NCBI GenBank assembly: GCA_038503035.1
Contig: JAVSML010020391.1
Span: 1 to 64,000 of the forward strand
Length of the DNA stretch: 64,000 bases
Reading direction: 5' to 3'
Origin: Crocodylus rhombifer
Taxonomy: Eukaryota; Chordata; Crocodylia; Crocodylidae
Shown here: positions 32,042 through 45,133 of the stretch, in pieces
Numbering within the stretch: the stretch's first letter is position 1
Layout of the letters: every line of letters starts with the position of its first letter
Made by a program: the position numbers and the translations under genes
Notes under the pieces: model-generated
Database searches by the model: none
What the model saw: only the letters and a program-made list of their open reading frames with translations
Told to the model about the DNA's origin: nothing

Positions 32042-35000
32042 AGATAACAGAACCAGGTTGAGATGAAATCTCATTTGTCTCTCTCTTAATGGTATTCTTG
32101 GAAAACATAGAAATGAAACAAATGACCAACAAAAATGGTCTGTGTGTCACTTTACACTAATCACCATGGATCTAATCCAAGGCCCACTGAAGGTCAGTGG
32201 AAAGATTCCTATTGGCTTCCATGGGGTTTGAACTAGTCCACATGTGAAAGCACTTCTTTGCAGGTGTAAGTTTACATGCTTCCTGTCACAGAGCCCTAAC
32301 AAAGCCTGCCCTCCAAAACCACCTTAACGAGAGCTGCCTTTGGACTGGAGCCAAGAGCTCTCACCCTGATGTCAGTGATATTCCCCATCTGGGGCTGAAT
32401 GCCTGCAAGCCAGCCCTGCCAGATTCCCAACACATCCCTCCATCTTTTCTCTGACAGTCTTTGCTGTGCTTGAGCAACTCTCACGATGCATGTTTTTAAG
32501 GCCATCATCCATGAAGAGTCCAGGCACAATGCTTAGTCACTTATTTGTACTATCTCTGCTTGTGTCTTCTGGCTGCACAATGACTGTTACTGTCATAATA
32601 GCTTCTTCCTAATCAACAAAGCATTCTTTGCTTCTGTTCCTGGCTGTTTGTGGCTCACTTGCCCATGCCTTGCTATCCAGCATTTAGAAGTTAGTTCAGT
32701 ATAAATTCCATGGTATGAGCAAAGCAGATGCTTCTCTTGATGGAAGTTTGATTGCTCAGTAATTCTCCACCTACCTATAATTCTCTTCACTTAAGAGCAA
32801 ATCCTGGACCAGGTGCACCACCTAAATAACACTCAGGTGCAACTGCATGTTGGATGTTCAGTGTGATTCTTTCCCATAATCCACAGAGCAGAACCATACT
32901 TGCAGCAGTTTCCCCTGCTTGGATGCCACTGGGCCCATTTTCTTGGGATGCACCTGTCCTATCACTGGGAGACAGCAAGATGCGCTCTCCAGTACTCATT
33001 CTGCAGACCATCACTGAGGATACCATGATCATATCTCATCCTCCTAGCTGATAAAATACTGGAAGGCAAAGGCAGCATGTGTGGGGATGGATATCATTGT
33101 CATTCTTTTAATGACAATCCAATCTGAGCACAATCTTCTTTTCTCTTCCTGGGTGATCAAAAGCAAAAAGTCTCTTAAGCTTCTCACTTCCAGAAGTTAT
33201 AGGAAGGGACTGAGAGTCTCTGGATAAGGTCAGGTTAAAGACATACAAGCAAACTATTGTCACCTAATTGCAACAGATGCCCAGGAAGGCTCAATCAGGC
33301 AATACAAGGATATTCAAGGATCTAGGAACCCCCATAAGATAACAGTTACCTATTGTACAGTTATCGCTATTGCTGCAGAGCTAAGAGGTACCCACATTAA
33401 CACTGGTTACGCAAACCAAACAGAAAGTGAAATCAGTGTGAACTTTGTCTAAATTAGTCACTTATCTGCTTGTTTGGGGTATTTTTTCTCCTTTTCCAAA
33501 TGGTCTTTGAACAATCTGAGCACTTCAAGTCAGTGAAGGGACAATTAAACACTCCAGTAAACACAAAAACAGGACTTGCATAATCTAACATTGTACTCAG
33601 AGGGTTAAAGGACACCCTGGAGAGCAGGAGCCGTGACAAATAGCACTTTGAATGTTCCTTCACCTTTCTGATTGCTCATTAAGCTTTGGCACAGTCTGAC
33701 TCTGAACTCACTGCACCAAAACACTCTTGCTTCATAACGATAGAGTTTAGATGCACGAAACAAACAAGTCCTGGGATGGGCAAGCTACCGGGATCCAAAT
33801 GGGCAAAAGGTAAATGCTGTTTATGCTCACAAATCCACAGGGTTGAATTCAACATCACTGTGTGGGGCTTCTCAAAAGCCACAAATGGACAGGGGCCGGT
33901 GAGTACAAAACCAGCCAGTGATCCCCCACACAAGCATCTATGTATTTTTCAGAAACCCAATCACTGCCACCTCTAGCGTTTAAGCCTGGGACTAGGAGAA
34001 TGCGATGCTACTCCTGGTTCAGTCACTCAAGGGTTGTGTCATCTCAGGCAACACAAGCCTTTTCTGAGCCTCATTTTTCCATCTGGGATGGAGATCTTTG
34101 ATCCAAAGGTGTTATGTATCAGAGAGGTGTTAATGAAAAAGAACCTGGGAAAGAAAACCATTTGACAGTCTTTATTTTAATGGGAGTTTTGCCTGAGCAA
34201 GGACTGCAGGATGTGACCAATACAAAGAAATCACACAGCTTGGCAGCAAGAGAATTTAAGTGATGGTGCCCTCTTAAAGAGCAGAGTGTTCAAATCAGCA
34301 GCCCTAAGATAAATCCTGCTGGGCTTTGCTTTCTGCCAACAGCCTTCAATGTGCTGCTTTGTCTTTTTAAAAGAACACTTAATTGCTATCGTTCATTATT
34401 TACAGATGTGCAGATACCTGAATCTGTTCAACAACTGTACTGAGCTGCAGCCCAGAGCTGAGAGCTAAGTTCACAAGAGGCTCAGGCTTCACATAGTTAC
34501 TAAGACAGCCCTGAGATGCAAGAATTGGGTTTCAGGTTTTCAGTTCAAACCACTTGCCCCTTGAAAACACCTGCTGATTTATCACAGTGAAGCAAAAGCC
34601 AATGTTATGCTACTCCTTATCTGACACCTCTGTACCCTTTTGTCAGGTTCCCACCAATGGCTTCCCCATCAGTTGTCATATTTGAGAGGGATGTGTAGCT
34701 GACAGACAGGGAGATGCATGCCTGGCAACTCATCTTCACCATTTCAGTGATCACCTGGCAAACCTGGGAAAGTGGCACCTGCAGAACCACAGGTGCAAGG
34801 AGGGGATGCTGAGCCTCAGGGCACTCCCCTGCATCTGGATGGTGAAAGCAAAGGCCTGACTCCCACTGATTTGAGTGCTCTTGTGAAATCCTGGTGACAC
34901 CCTTTTATGATGCAACCTGGAGCTGCCCTCTTTGCTGCAGAAGGAGCTTACTGGGGCAGAGGAAGGAGAAGGAAGGGACTGAAGAGGAATCGGGGGACAG

Positions 35001-35404
35001 CAGAGTTGTGTAGCAGGGGGTAGAGTTGATGTGGGGATCTGGGCACTCTGAGGGTGTGACGGCCCATATTATGCTTTTTATTGTTAACTAGCAACACAAA
35101 TTGTCACATATGCACAGGCAGAGGTTGGGGAGAGTTCAAAAAGCAGAGTTTAAAACAAATCAATTAGCCTTTTATTAAAAAAAAAAGCTCATGAAAATTT
35201 TGGTACCCTGAGCAGAGGGCAGAAGAGGAACTCGTAAACACGGGACGGAGAGGGGCTGGCTGACAATGACAAGGCTGAAGTACTATACATGAGGATAGGA
35301 CTAAACCAGAGAACAGGCCAGGACAGGGAGGCTGGACTAAGCAGGGGCAAAAACTCTTGATCATAACAATTAAAGGCAAGGTACACTTCTCAAAAGTAAT
35401 AGCC
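32042..35404. other. No recognisable gene apart from a MIR
   Basis: Only the MIR near 34 kb can be named. The rest is unassigned, with no frame over 100 codons. Confidence 0.6.
33985..34120 (+). mobile_element. MIR-like SINE fragment
   Basis: TTGTGTCATCTCAGGCAACA, then TTCTGAGCCTCATTTTTCCA and TCTGGGATGGAGAT, matching the central and 3' part of MIR in sense orientation with many substitutions. Confidence 0.65.
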
Positions 35405-35565
35405 ACATGTCTCACACTCTAACATATTGATCTGCACTACTCTCCTGTGAGGCAGGAAAGTGCTGTTACCTTTTTATACAGTTGGGGAGCAGAGATAGTG
35501 ACCAGCTTCAGGTTACAGAAGTCTCAAGAGCTGGGGCTTGAACTCTGGCCAGCATCCTAACTCCT
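35405..35565 (-). mobile_element. MIR-like SINE fragment
   Basis: CTCTCCTGTGAGGCAGGAAA, ACCTTTTTATACAGTTGGGG and GGGGCTTGAACTCTGG in reverse MIR order. Diverged but continuous over about 150 bp. Confidence 0.75.
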
Positions 35566-36666
35566 CTTTGTCTTTTTAAGGAACCACTGAGCAAATCAGA
35601 TTAGGGCTCCATTACAACAATGAGGCAGCTGAAAGGAGTTAATAGAAAAGGATTTAATGAAAAACAAATACATGCACACACAACAGAAAGAAAGCTAAAG
35701 TAATAAGAAACAGCCTTGTATTGTTTACCCCTTTCACCACTTTTTTGATACAGTGATCATGAGATGGTAAAACGAACGGGGAGGCAATTCCATTTCAGAG
35801 GCAGAATATGGGACAAAGGACATGTCTACATTGCTTCCGTGCCAGGCTGTGCCTGAGACCTATGTGCCAGCACTGAACAAACGTAAACCAGAAAGACGCT
35901 CCTCATCCCCAAAACACTTCAATACAATTGTCTGACAGATGGAGAGAGACAGACAAAGGAGGACAAAGAAGCAATGAGATGATATTGGGCAGTGCAGTAA
36001 GCTTTTGGGGGCCAAGCACTGTCTCTTGCTCTAGGCCTGTAAAAATCCAGGACAATGACACTCTGAGCTCCTCTGGGATCTCTAGTCTCTATCACTGTCC
36101 TATAAATATACACTTTATGTACGTAAAGCACCTGGCACACAAGGCAGTGCCAAATGCATGGCTCCTGAAGCACCTTCAAAAGCGAATGCTGGAATCACAC
36201 ACTGGGTTTTCTTCTACCATGCTTAGAGCTATCTGCTTGATCTCTCTAAATACTGTCCATTGCAAGTATTTAGTGCAATACACAGAGCTTGAAAACATTT
36301 TGCAGTTTGGCTTTGCTTTACAGTGCCTAAAAAATACCTATCTAGAAATATTTGGTCGTCCAGGCTTCACTGACCGGATTTTGCTTCTAGTACATATGAT
36401 CTCAGACGAGTGTGCTCTGTGGTGTGCTATGCTTGGTATGCCCTGGATTTGATTATATGTTTTCTTGCACTTCTGTCTTCATTAGTTCTACATTCCAGAG
36501 TGTGTGGAATGCATGCACTGCCAGCCCAAGACAATTAAGATGTGACATTGTTTTTCAAGGACTCTGCTGAGGGGCAAATGTTTTTTCTCTTCATCCCGTG
36601 TCTACGCACAAACCCCAAGTGGAGCTGTCAACAAAAATAAACAGAACAGAGTTGACTCTAGTTTGC

Positions 36667-36680
36667 TTTTTTTTTTTTTT
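36667..36680 (+). repeat. T14 homopolymer
   Basis: Fourteen Ts with no recognisable retrotransposon body on either side. Confidence 0.95.
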
Positions 36681-38258
36681 ATTTCCTCTCTCTTACTCCA
36701 CAAGGTCAGAGAAGGAATAGAGGCTACTAGTGGAGCTGCCAAAGAACATGAGGTTGCCGGACGCTGCTGTCTGAACACATCTTAAAATGCTAAAGTATTA
36801 AAGGATGTTGCTTTTGTCTGGCCTTGCCGAAGTGTAAAACAAGAATGCTGCATAATCAAATGTGGTTTCTTTTTAAAAAGTTAAATACTGACATGTGAAT
36901 GTGCCTATGGGTGCAAAGAGCCAGCCTGAGGGCCCCGGGGACTGAGGTCTTCTCTTAAGGCATAAAAATGCCTTGGGCAAAGGCGCTCCACAGATATGAC
37001 TGAACATTATTCTTGAGAGATGGACAGGGCTGTTTCAATTAAAATCTACCTGTGGATTTGGAAACTCCAAATCACAACCACATATAGTCTGGGCAGGCTT
37101 CTGTCAGGGACTGTGTTTCAGTCCATGTCCGGCACGAGGCCAGGCACCGACATTCAGAAATCAGCTTGGACTCCTAATTGTGTGTTCCTCCAAACTCAGA
37201 TTTTGGTTCAAGGCATTCTTCGATTCCTATGGCCCATTCAGTCTTCGACCTCTCTGATGAGACTATTGACGAGATACCAAGATTTTGGAATGTTTCGTAT
37301 GAACCGAGCCGTGACCACTGACGTAGCTCACAAAGGCCAGCAAACAGCCATCAGATGGCAATGATGCACCCACCCCCTACTGACGTGGACTAGAGTAGAA
37401 ACTGTGACCCAAGTCCCTTCCAGTCCCTACCACAACGTAACTGGTGTTACTACTACTCAACTATCTTGCTCCTATAAAAGGGAACCTCACATTTCTCCCC
37501 CTAGAGCGTGCGGGACGTAAGACAAGGTCTCCTATCACTAGGGGCATAGAGATGGCAAAAGTCTGGGATTGTGAACTGCTCCCTAAAGTGTACTAGTGTC
37601 TTTTTTATTTTTGTCTGCAAAACCCACTGAAGTAAATATCAAGTAATTATGGTGTTCTGAAGTGACCTTATGGGGCATGTGCTCAATTCCATGGACCTCA
37701 GCCAAAGCTACTATTGTGGATTTCATGCCAAGACTTGGGAGAACCCTGGCTCCCTCCCACTGTTTTCTTTGGCCAGGCTCTATGGATTCTCAGCCTGGCA
37801 AGAAAGCCCCATTTTAAAAGTACTGGCAAACATTGTGCAGTTTGTCACACCACGGCTTCTGATTTAGGACCTTGATTTAGGCTCAACACTGGGCTCTTTT
37901 GTTTAGCTGTGTTTGTACATCATTTGCAACTTTGTATTAGTTAATAAACGTCAGTCTGCTAAGAGTGTGGCATGCCCAGTATTGCGGGGAGGATTTTCCC
38001 TTGAATATACAATCCACAGTGAGAATGACTGAGTGAAATTGAAACAGCTCTATCCATTAGCTGAGGGGTTAAGCTCATGCAAAAAAGCCTTTTTATATAA
38101 TGCCTACTTCAGTGATAAAACTACATACCTGGTGAACCCCAGAGACTTGGGATAAGGATTTTCCCTTTTTTGTTTGAAACTGAATCTCTTTTGCTGTTTC
38201 TTTTATAACTGGCAACTCTCCGATTTGTCCTCACCTGTGCAGGTCATACTTGACGGGG

Positions 38259-38274
38259 AAAAAAAAAAAAAAAA
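38259..38274 (+). repeat. A16 homopolymer
   Basis: Sixteen As; no SINE or processed gene body precedes it. Confidence 0.95.
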
Positions 38275-40354
38275 CAAACTAAAGGACTTTGCTCTCTGAC
38301 CCCACAAATCTAAATCAATATTCCCTAAAGCCATATTAATATGTGATTATGAGCAGAGAAATGACACCACAAGGAAAATGCTCTCTGATAAATCCCAGTT
38401 CTGTTGCTGCCTGTGCATTTTCTGAGCCCTAGCAAGTAATCTTGTCAGCAAACGAGGGGGGAAAAGAAAACACCAAATCGAAACCATTTCACATTGACAG
38501 TTGAATATCCAAAGCCAAACCACTGTGAAGGACAAAGGTATTAATCTAGAGACAGAGCCAAGTGGCTCTCAAATACCTGAGGTAAGCACCTTTATTACAT
38601 TACTCATCCAGTTACAGTTTTGCATGAAAAACCAGCATTGTTTTTTAGGTTTCTTTACAAAGTAAACTAGCGCACTAAGCTTTTCAGTAAATGTTAGAAT
38701 TTTTCTTAGAAAATTACATGAAGTATAGATACTACTTATCAAACCAAGTGAATACCCAAAAATTGAATCAGTAAATCAGATAATTGACAGTGGTACTGAA
38801 TCACCACTAATTTATCCAGTAGGTGCACGTGAAACAGTTATGAGACAGTAACACCTCAATCATTAGGTTAATAGACCACAGTCATTTCTCACAACCCAAG
38901 AAACTCAAACCCTTGAAGGACTGCATAGACTCTTCCAAAGTTTCTACGTACTTTGGGCCAAAACTGCTTCACTTATCAGGCACCTAAGTGTATTGCATCT
39001 TGCTCGAGTTCCTGAAAAACCATTAACACAAAGGTGGATAGGTCCTCTGCTTTACCAATGGTTTTTTGTGGCTAAGATCACAAGGATTACAAGTAAGCAC
39101 GCTAATGATTTTCCAGGAATCATACAGGTTGAAACAAGATCACACTTATGCTCCTAATTCCTGGAATAGTCCCACAAAATTATATAAGTAACTACACTAT
39201 TCCCCCCTGGCCTAATTCAGCCACTTTCGATATACATTGGTCACCACAGCTTTCTTCCCCTTCTCAGAGTAGAGCAGTTCTGTTAACACTCAGTTCTGGG
39301 ATATGGAGGGGGCGGGGGGGCTGGTTCTTTAGGACTTGGGTTAGGAAATGACTAACTATCTTCCTACTATAAGTTTATACACACAGGCCATCGTTTCAAA
39401 ACACATACACACTCTCACTTGCACCTTAAAGTGGTTACAAAAACTAACACAGGAGAGAAAAAAAAAAAAGAAGAAAGTTAGTGAATGGAAGCAAAGGAAA
39501 GGGTTCACTCTTCAGCTTGCATCACTTTCAGAGTCACATGGCACCGGAGTCAGGACTGCAATCCAGCACATCAGATGATGTCATCTCTAGTCTGTACTTC
39601 ATGCCAACAGGTTTCTCTGGGTACTTGCCTGGTCAGGAAGCCATGGCATGTGATTGCTGTGTCATAGGCCCAACCTTGGAAAGCAGGAAAGTAAACCTGG
39701 GTGCTATGGTGTCCACAGAAGAGCAAACCATATTCTACACACACCTTTAGGTTTACAATCCAACTTGCTCCACTACTGCACTCCCTAGGGATCCTTTTAA
39801 CAAATCAGGACATTGCATGGCTTGGTTGCCAATAATGCAGTACAATCCTGGACACTGTTTGACAAGCTTGACCCTTGGTCAGTCTGGAAAGCCTCCCTTC
39901 ACACTGTCAGTTCTTTTACAAAATCCATCATCATATTCCAACCCATGTGTGTTCTGAAAATAGAACAATCATAGGATAAACAGGAGAGACTCCAGGAAAC
40001 TGTCTCAACCCTCCCTCTTCTAGGGCAACATTTGGCTCCACATGGCTCCATATGGCTGCCAGGTGAAGAGCCCTTGACATGTTCATGGATGTGTCTTAAG
40101 ACCCAGTGAACTCTCATAGTTCATCACGCAAGCATACATCTCACACACCCTCCCAGCATTTCTTTAAAAAGTACTTAGAGGCCTCTTTGCAACCATTTAT
40201 TGCTCTTTTCTCAAGTGGGAACAAGGGAGCGAGCTGCTTGTGGCTTTCCTTGATGAAGGGTCACTAGGCTCTCAGGAATAAGGTCTAGAGTCAGAGCAGC
40301 CCTAGATCTTGTCAATATCTTGTGTATCTCATTGAAGCTGTAGAAAATCCAAGG

Positions 40355-40543
40355 CTAGGGACAGACGTTACATATAAACTGGTTTAAGTGATCAGAAACT
40401 GGTTTAAACCTGTAACAAAACAAAAGCTCAGTGCACATAAACTAGTTTCAAAATGGCTGAAACTGGTTTAAGATGAACCTGGTTGAATGTAGTATCAGAC
40501 TTAACTGATTTGAGTCAAACCGGTTTATGAAACTTCTGTCCCA
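40355..40543. mobile_element. Short DNA transposon with GGGACAGA ends
   Basis: Left end AGGGACAGACGTTACATA and right end, reverse-complemented, TGGGACAGAAGTTTCATA align over about 30 bp, continuing into AAACTGGTTTAAG versus AAACCGGTTTGAC. The interior repeats AACTGGTTTAA several times. No convincing flanking duplication. An alternative right end near 41178 (CTATACCTAG) would make a composite of about 820 bp. Confidence 0.6.
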
Positions 40544-40559
40544 GACCCCTTCCTGGTTC

Positions 40560-41130
40560 AGGTTAAATCACAGACCCCAGCATGCTTTCCAGCCTTGGGC
40601 TGAGCTGTGCCCTCTGCTCCAGAGAGCGGGGATGGCCCGGCCCCTCTGCTCCCCAGCTGGAGGAGTGAGGGCTGGCTAACAAGGGGAGTGGGGGACAAGC
40701 CTACCTGGGGATGCAGCTCAGTCTGCAGATGGAGGATTACCTCCCCCTCCCAAGACAAACTCCAGCTGGGGTCTGGAGCCAGGGAGGAGGGGTTAAACAC
40801 CACTTCCCCTAATCAAACTTACTGCTGGCTGCAGCTGTGGACTACAAATTCCACAGGCTCCTGGAAGTGGGAAGAGGAAGTGATGAACAAGCCTGCAGAG
40901 TACGGCTGCTGTAATTCTGGACTACAAATCCCAGAAACCTCAGAGGTAGCAGGAAAAAAAAGTTAACACAGAGCCAGAGAGCTGTGCTTTAGCCGCTCCC
41001 CTTCCCCTCCCCCTTCTCCTGCTTCTGGCCTGACACTGTGAGCATGTACGGTAGCTACATTTCCTGTATCAAAGGTAAATGTCTGTTCACTTCTGTTTCA
41101 ATTTAATCTGTGCAGTTTATACTAACTTGC
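40560..41130. other. GC-rich unassigned segment with two repeated ACTACAAAT motifs
   Basis: Holds TGGACTACAAATTCCACAGG at about 40842 and TGGACTACAAATCCCAGAAA at about 40918, then a polypyrimidine stretch (CCCCTTCCCCTCCCCCTTCT) near 41005. The two motifs resemble the ACTACAATTCCCAG element bound by ZNF143. The segment may belong to the DNA element that begins at 40355. No gene is visible here. Confidence 0.4.
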
Positions 41131-41133
41131 AAG

Positions 41134-41151
41134 GGCTGAATCGATTCAGCC
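41134..41151. repeat. Perfect 18-bp palindrome
   Basis: GGCTGAATCGATTCAGCC reads the same on both strands. Similar AATCNATTCAG wording recurs at 41276-41312, so it is probably part of a hAT-type subterminal region. Confidence 0.9.
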
Positions 41152-41196
41152 TCGGGCTTTCTGACTGTCTATACCTAGTCAAAGAGTATACACACT

Positions 41197-41900
41197 AGGC
41201 CTGTGAGAAGTGGCTAGTATTTGCTTCAGATTCAGCCAATTCAGGGAACAGTCATTCAATTTGGTGATTTGAATCACTGTCCCGATTCAATTCAGCTGAA
41301 TCTGATTCAGAGATTCTGCTACAGCCATATGGGCCAAATCTCCAAATCAGCCCCATCCCCCACCTGATCTCAATGGCTGCCCCACCCAGTCTCCCAGTTC
41401 CTGGCTCTTTAAAAAAAAAAAAAAGCCTAAACTCACTGGCTGCTGCTGGGGGGGATCCCTGTTGCCCCCCCATTGTCCCACGCTGTGTGGGGGGCTATAC
41501 CATGAGTACCCTGGCCCCTGCCCACTCTCCCAGCCCCCCCATGACTGCTCCACCTGCCCTAGCTCCCTGGGGTACACACAGTGGCAGGAGCTGCCCCCCC
41601 ACCCCCCCCCCCCCACCCCCCGACAACCTGCAGCTCCATCACGTGCCCACCGTGGCTGGGCAGTGCCTGCTCCAGCCCCACTCCCTCCCTCACCATGGGG
41701 GGCCTTGATCTACCACACCTCTTCCCTTCCCTTCCACCGAAACAGACTTACCAGCTGCACGTAGCTCTCCAAGCTGCTAGGCTGTGCTCCTCGCCACCTA
41801 TGTGTTGCAGTGTGACTGCGTGCATGTGTGGGGCATACAGTCAATTTTTTTTATATCAGTGCCAATCCAATATTGGACTGATGTACCAGTGCACCTCTAG
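41197..41900. mobile_element. Probable composite of hAT-like ends
   Basis: The left edge ACTAGGCCTGTGAGAAGTGG is followed by several GATTCAGC/GAATC motifs. The right edge, reverse-complemented, reads CTAGAGGTGCACTGGTACAT, a typical hAT-type end. The flanks do not give matching octamers, so these may be ends of two different elements with C-rich filler between (41455-41760). Confidence 0.45.
41594..41621 (+). repeat. Poly-C tract
   Basis: 26 of 28 bases are C, interrupted by single As at 41601 and 41615. Its length is likely to be unreliable in any assembly. Confidence 0.9.
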
Positions 41901-44900
41901 TAGGAGGGATTCTAAAAGGAACTCTTCACATTACTATTTCAGTACTGTTAATTCCAAATTTAGGTTCTCTCTAAACTGATAGTGAGGGCAGACATTAAGG
42001 TCATCTTTAAGCCCGTACCCACCATTCATCTCACTTGACTCCTGACCTTGATCCCTAGCTACTTGATCTCCAGCTGGAAGTTCTGCTAAACCTTGGGTAT
42101 AAAGCTAATTCCACCTCACTCACCTCTTATCACAGGAAGATTTCCAGCAGCAATCACACAACTCCCTGTTCCTAACTACCTCCTCTTTACTTCCTCACTT
42201 CCATTGCTTACTGCCCATAAAGACAGACAACCCCAGAGAGAGACCCAAATAGTTACAGAACAATTGCTAGAAGGTCTCAGCTTTGTAATTAAGCTGCACA
42301 CTGTAAAGAACTTCAGTGAGGATGGCAGGATATAAGATGGGGCTTGGGTTGGCTGAGGGCAACTTCAAGGTTGACCCTATAAAGGAAGGTACACAATGTT
42401 AATTCACCTTTGAACCTGACCTAGATCCAACACCACTTCCTTTGGCCCTAGTCTAGTCTCTTGCTGTCAGGGCTCCAGAACTGCCAGCCGTAGTAGAGTA
42501 AGCTGCATTCTGTCATACCTCGTGAATAATAAACAGACCTGCCAGCTGAAGTGTTAAGGTCCTGTCTTTACTACATCTAATGGTATGGTACAAAGCAGAA
42601 CAGCATGGCTTGGTTTCCAGATCTAGTACAAGGTTCTGGTTGCAGAGCTGGTAATTAACAAAACTACATTTTTAACTTGCAGAGGATAAGCCAACTCTGG
42701 CTACACTTGGATGCAATTTACGGTGCTGCTCGTTTCTTCTTAGACCCTAAATGCACTGACATACTGCCTTAGATGCTGGCCCACCCTCCTCATCATACTG
42801 GAGCAGTTGTGGGATGTGTTACTCAAAGCTGGGTATTTTCAGTGAAAGATCCCCAGTTGTGGACATCCCTGCCTTGGTTGTGAACCAGTGCATGGTTTGG
42901 TGACCTTCACAAAAAACAGCAAAGTTTATTTCATTAGCTAAAATTTAGCTAACTACAAAGCCATCAAGATGTGCTTGCTGGTGATCAGATAGGGGGTGAT
43001 CAGTGGTGGAGCTATTCACTTTGTTAACTCTTTCTGGGTAGTATTTATATGTTTGTTTCTCATCTCTACATGCTTACAAACAATGGCCCCAAAACCATTT
43101 AGAGAAAAGTAAAATCAACCAGAACATATTGGGGACGGGATTTTTAGAACAGTAAATCTAGGGTGCTGATTTTCCATTATGAATACATGGGGCACTTTTT
43201 AGCTCTTCCCCTCCCCCCCCAGGCCCTGGAAAATTTTGCAAGTTTATCCTTAAGATATGAAAGTATCTAGGTTACCCTTTGCTTCTTTATTCTTCCATTG
43301 CCTGTCCCTCCTCATTGCACTTTCTTTCTCTGTGAAAAATTCTTGGCAGCTCCAGTTACTTCCAGATCTGTTCTCTATGACATCAGCAGGGATAGAACCC
43401 AGTTTTCTACTGAGAACTGTCTTCTATCAGGTGAGGCAGTTGCCTATTGAGTGAGGAGCCCTTCTGCCAGTGGCTCAGCAGGGTTTGTTAAGGGAAAATT
43501 GTTTCTAGGCCTGCTGGTACTCGTTGATCTAGAAACAGCATCAAATGCATAATCCAAGATGGGGAGAATGAGGATGTCTGGTGAGGACCCTTCTCATCAC
43601 TGTATACATGTGCACAATGAATCATGGACAATATTAGTTATGTTGTATGAGTGGTGTCATAAATCCACAGCATCCCTATTTCATTTTCACGATCACAAGT
43701 ACCCCCCTTCTCTCTCCCATCAGAAGCCAGAGGTTTCCTTGATTATGTACATTCTCCTCCTGCAGTGGAAACTGTAATGAGGTCCAGGTGCATTAAATTA
43801 GGAAGGATCACAATGAGGCATTTCAAGTTACAGAATAGAAACTATACCCATGGAAAGTCAACACATATCAGGATGAAAAAATAGCAGATGCTTGATAACA
43901 AATAAAGGACAAACATAAAAAGCACTGCCTCTTTTCCTTCCTGGGCTCAATCTTGTACCAGTGAATTCAACATGAAAGCCTCTCAATGCTGTAATGGGCA
44001 ACAAAGACCTAAAAAGAACTAATTAATGAATTACAGAATTTGGACCAAAACAAAAATGTGCACATTGGACCTAAAGCCATTTTTTTTGCTTTAAAAAATG
44101 GTTTGACAACAATATTTCAACTATCATCATTTATTATTATTTGCTTTATCACAGTAGCTGTCCCTTCTGAGAACGGTTACATTTCTGCTTCCCTTAGGAA
44201 GCAAGAAAACAATTTCTGTAAAAAATAATTTCCAGCAGTGGCCCATCCAAAACTCCAGGTCAACAGCAAATATATCCAAACACTCAATAAGGTTACACAA
44301 GTAAATAAAACAGATGAGCCCTGTTTGGCTCTGAAAATTAAGCTCAAAACAAAGTTAAATTTGGGCACAGTACAAACAGCACATGGCTTTGTTTGCTCAA
44401 GGTGGCTCTTTCACCCTGAGTTTTTTAACACAGTTTGTATGAATTGTTTTCTCTCCTGAGGGGCCTTCTAACCCATCTCAAATAGCCTGTGGCTTCTTTC
44501 TGCAGTAACAGTTGACCTTTCTATCTGGACACATCTGGATTTGTAGTTATCAATGACCTACCCAGAAGCCAGGTGGCCCCATAATCAATTTATACTAATA
44601 ATGCTCAACGCACTCGCTCAACTCCATTGGCTCCCCAGGATGGACTAATAACTGGCTAAGTACCTGTAAGTCAATCAAGCAAGGGGACTGAGGGATCTTC
44701 CTGGGACCTAGCCATGAGCCCCTCAAGTTTAGACTCCACTAGTTCACACAGGAGAATTAGCATTTTGTCAGAAGGAACATTAGCAGTGATCCCTGCATAG
44801 GACGGAAAGACCTGAGAATACCTTCTTTAGGCAAGAGTGTGACCTTCCACACTGCTCACCCTCTCATTTGGCTGCATGTCTCACGAGGAAGATCTAGAGC

Positions 44901-45133
44901 CCTCCCATGTCCCCGCATGCCTGTGCCATGCTCTGCACCTAGGTAAAAAACATGCAGGAGAGGATTTTCTAGCAGTCCTTCAACCAGTTTTGGAGTAGAA
45001 CTTGCTATACTCTACTTCTCAGCTTCTACACCCATCTCTCCGCTGCACAAACATAAAGACTGTTGTGGGCTCTCAGGGCCATGGCAGTTTATCATGCAGG
45101 TCCTTCCACCAGATTTGGGGTCTTTCTACCCAT
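41901..45133. other. No recognisable gene
   Basis: Unassigned, moderately AT-rich; no repeat family identified by eye. Confidence 0.6.

Larger units (their letters stand above)
35566..40354. other. No recognisable gene
   Basis: Nearly 5 kb without a supportable feature except the T14 and A16 runs. A 174-codon plus frame at 35928-36452 is unrecognised and covers sequence with no codon periodicity I can see. Confidence 0.6.

Noticed and set aside
35928..36452. 174-codon plus-strand open frame
   Set aside because: Unrecognised protein in sequence without other coding evidence; chance frames of this length are expected in 64 kb.
38240..38275. Poly-A tail of a processed pseudogene or SINE
   Set aside because: No coding or SINE body precedes the A run, and there are no flanking repeats.
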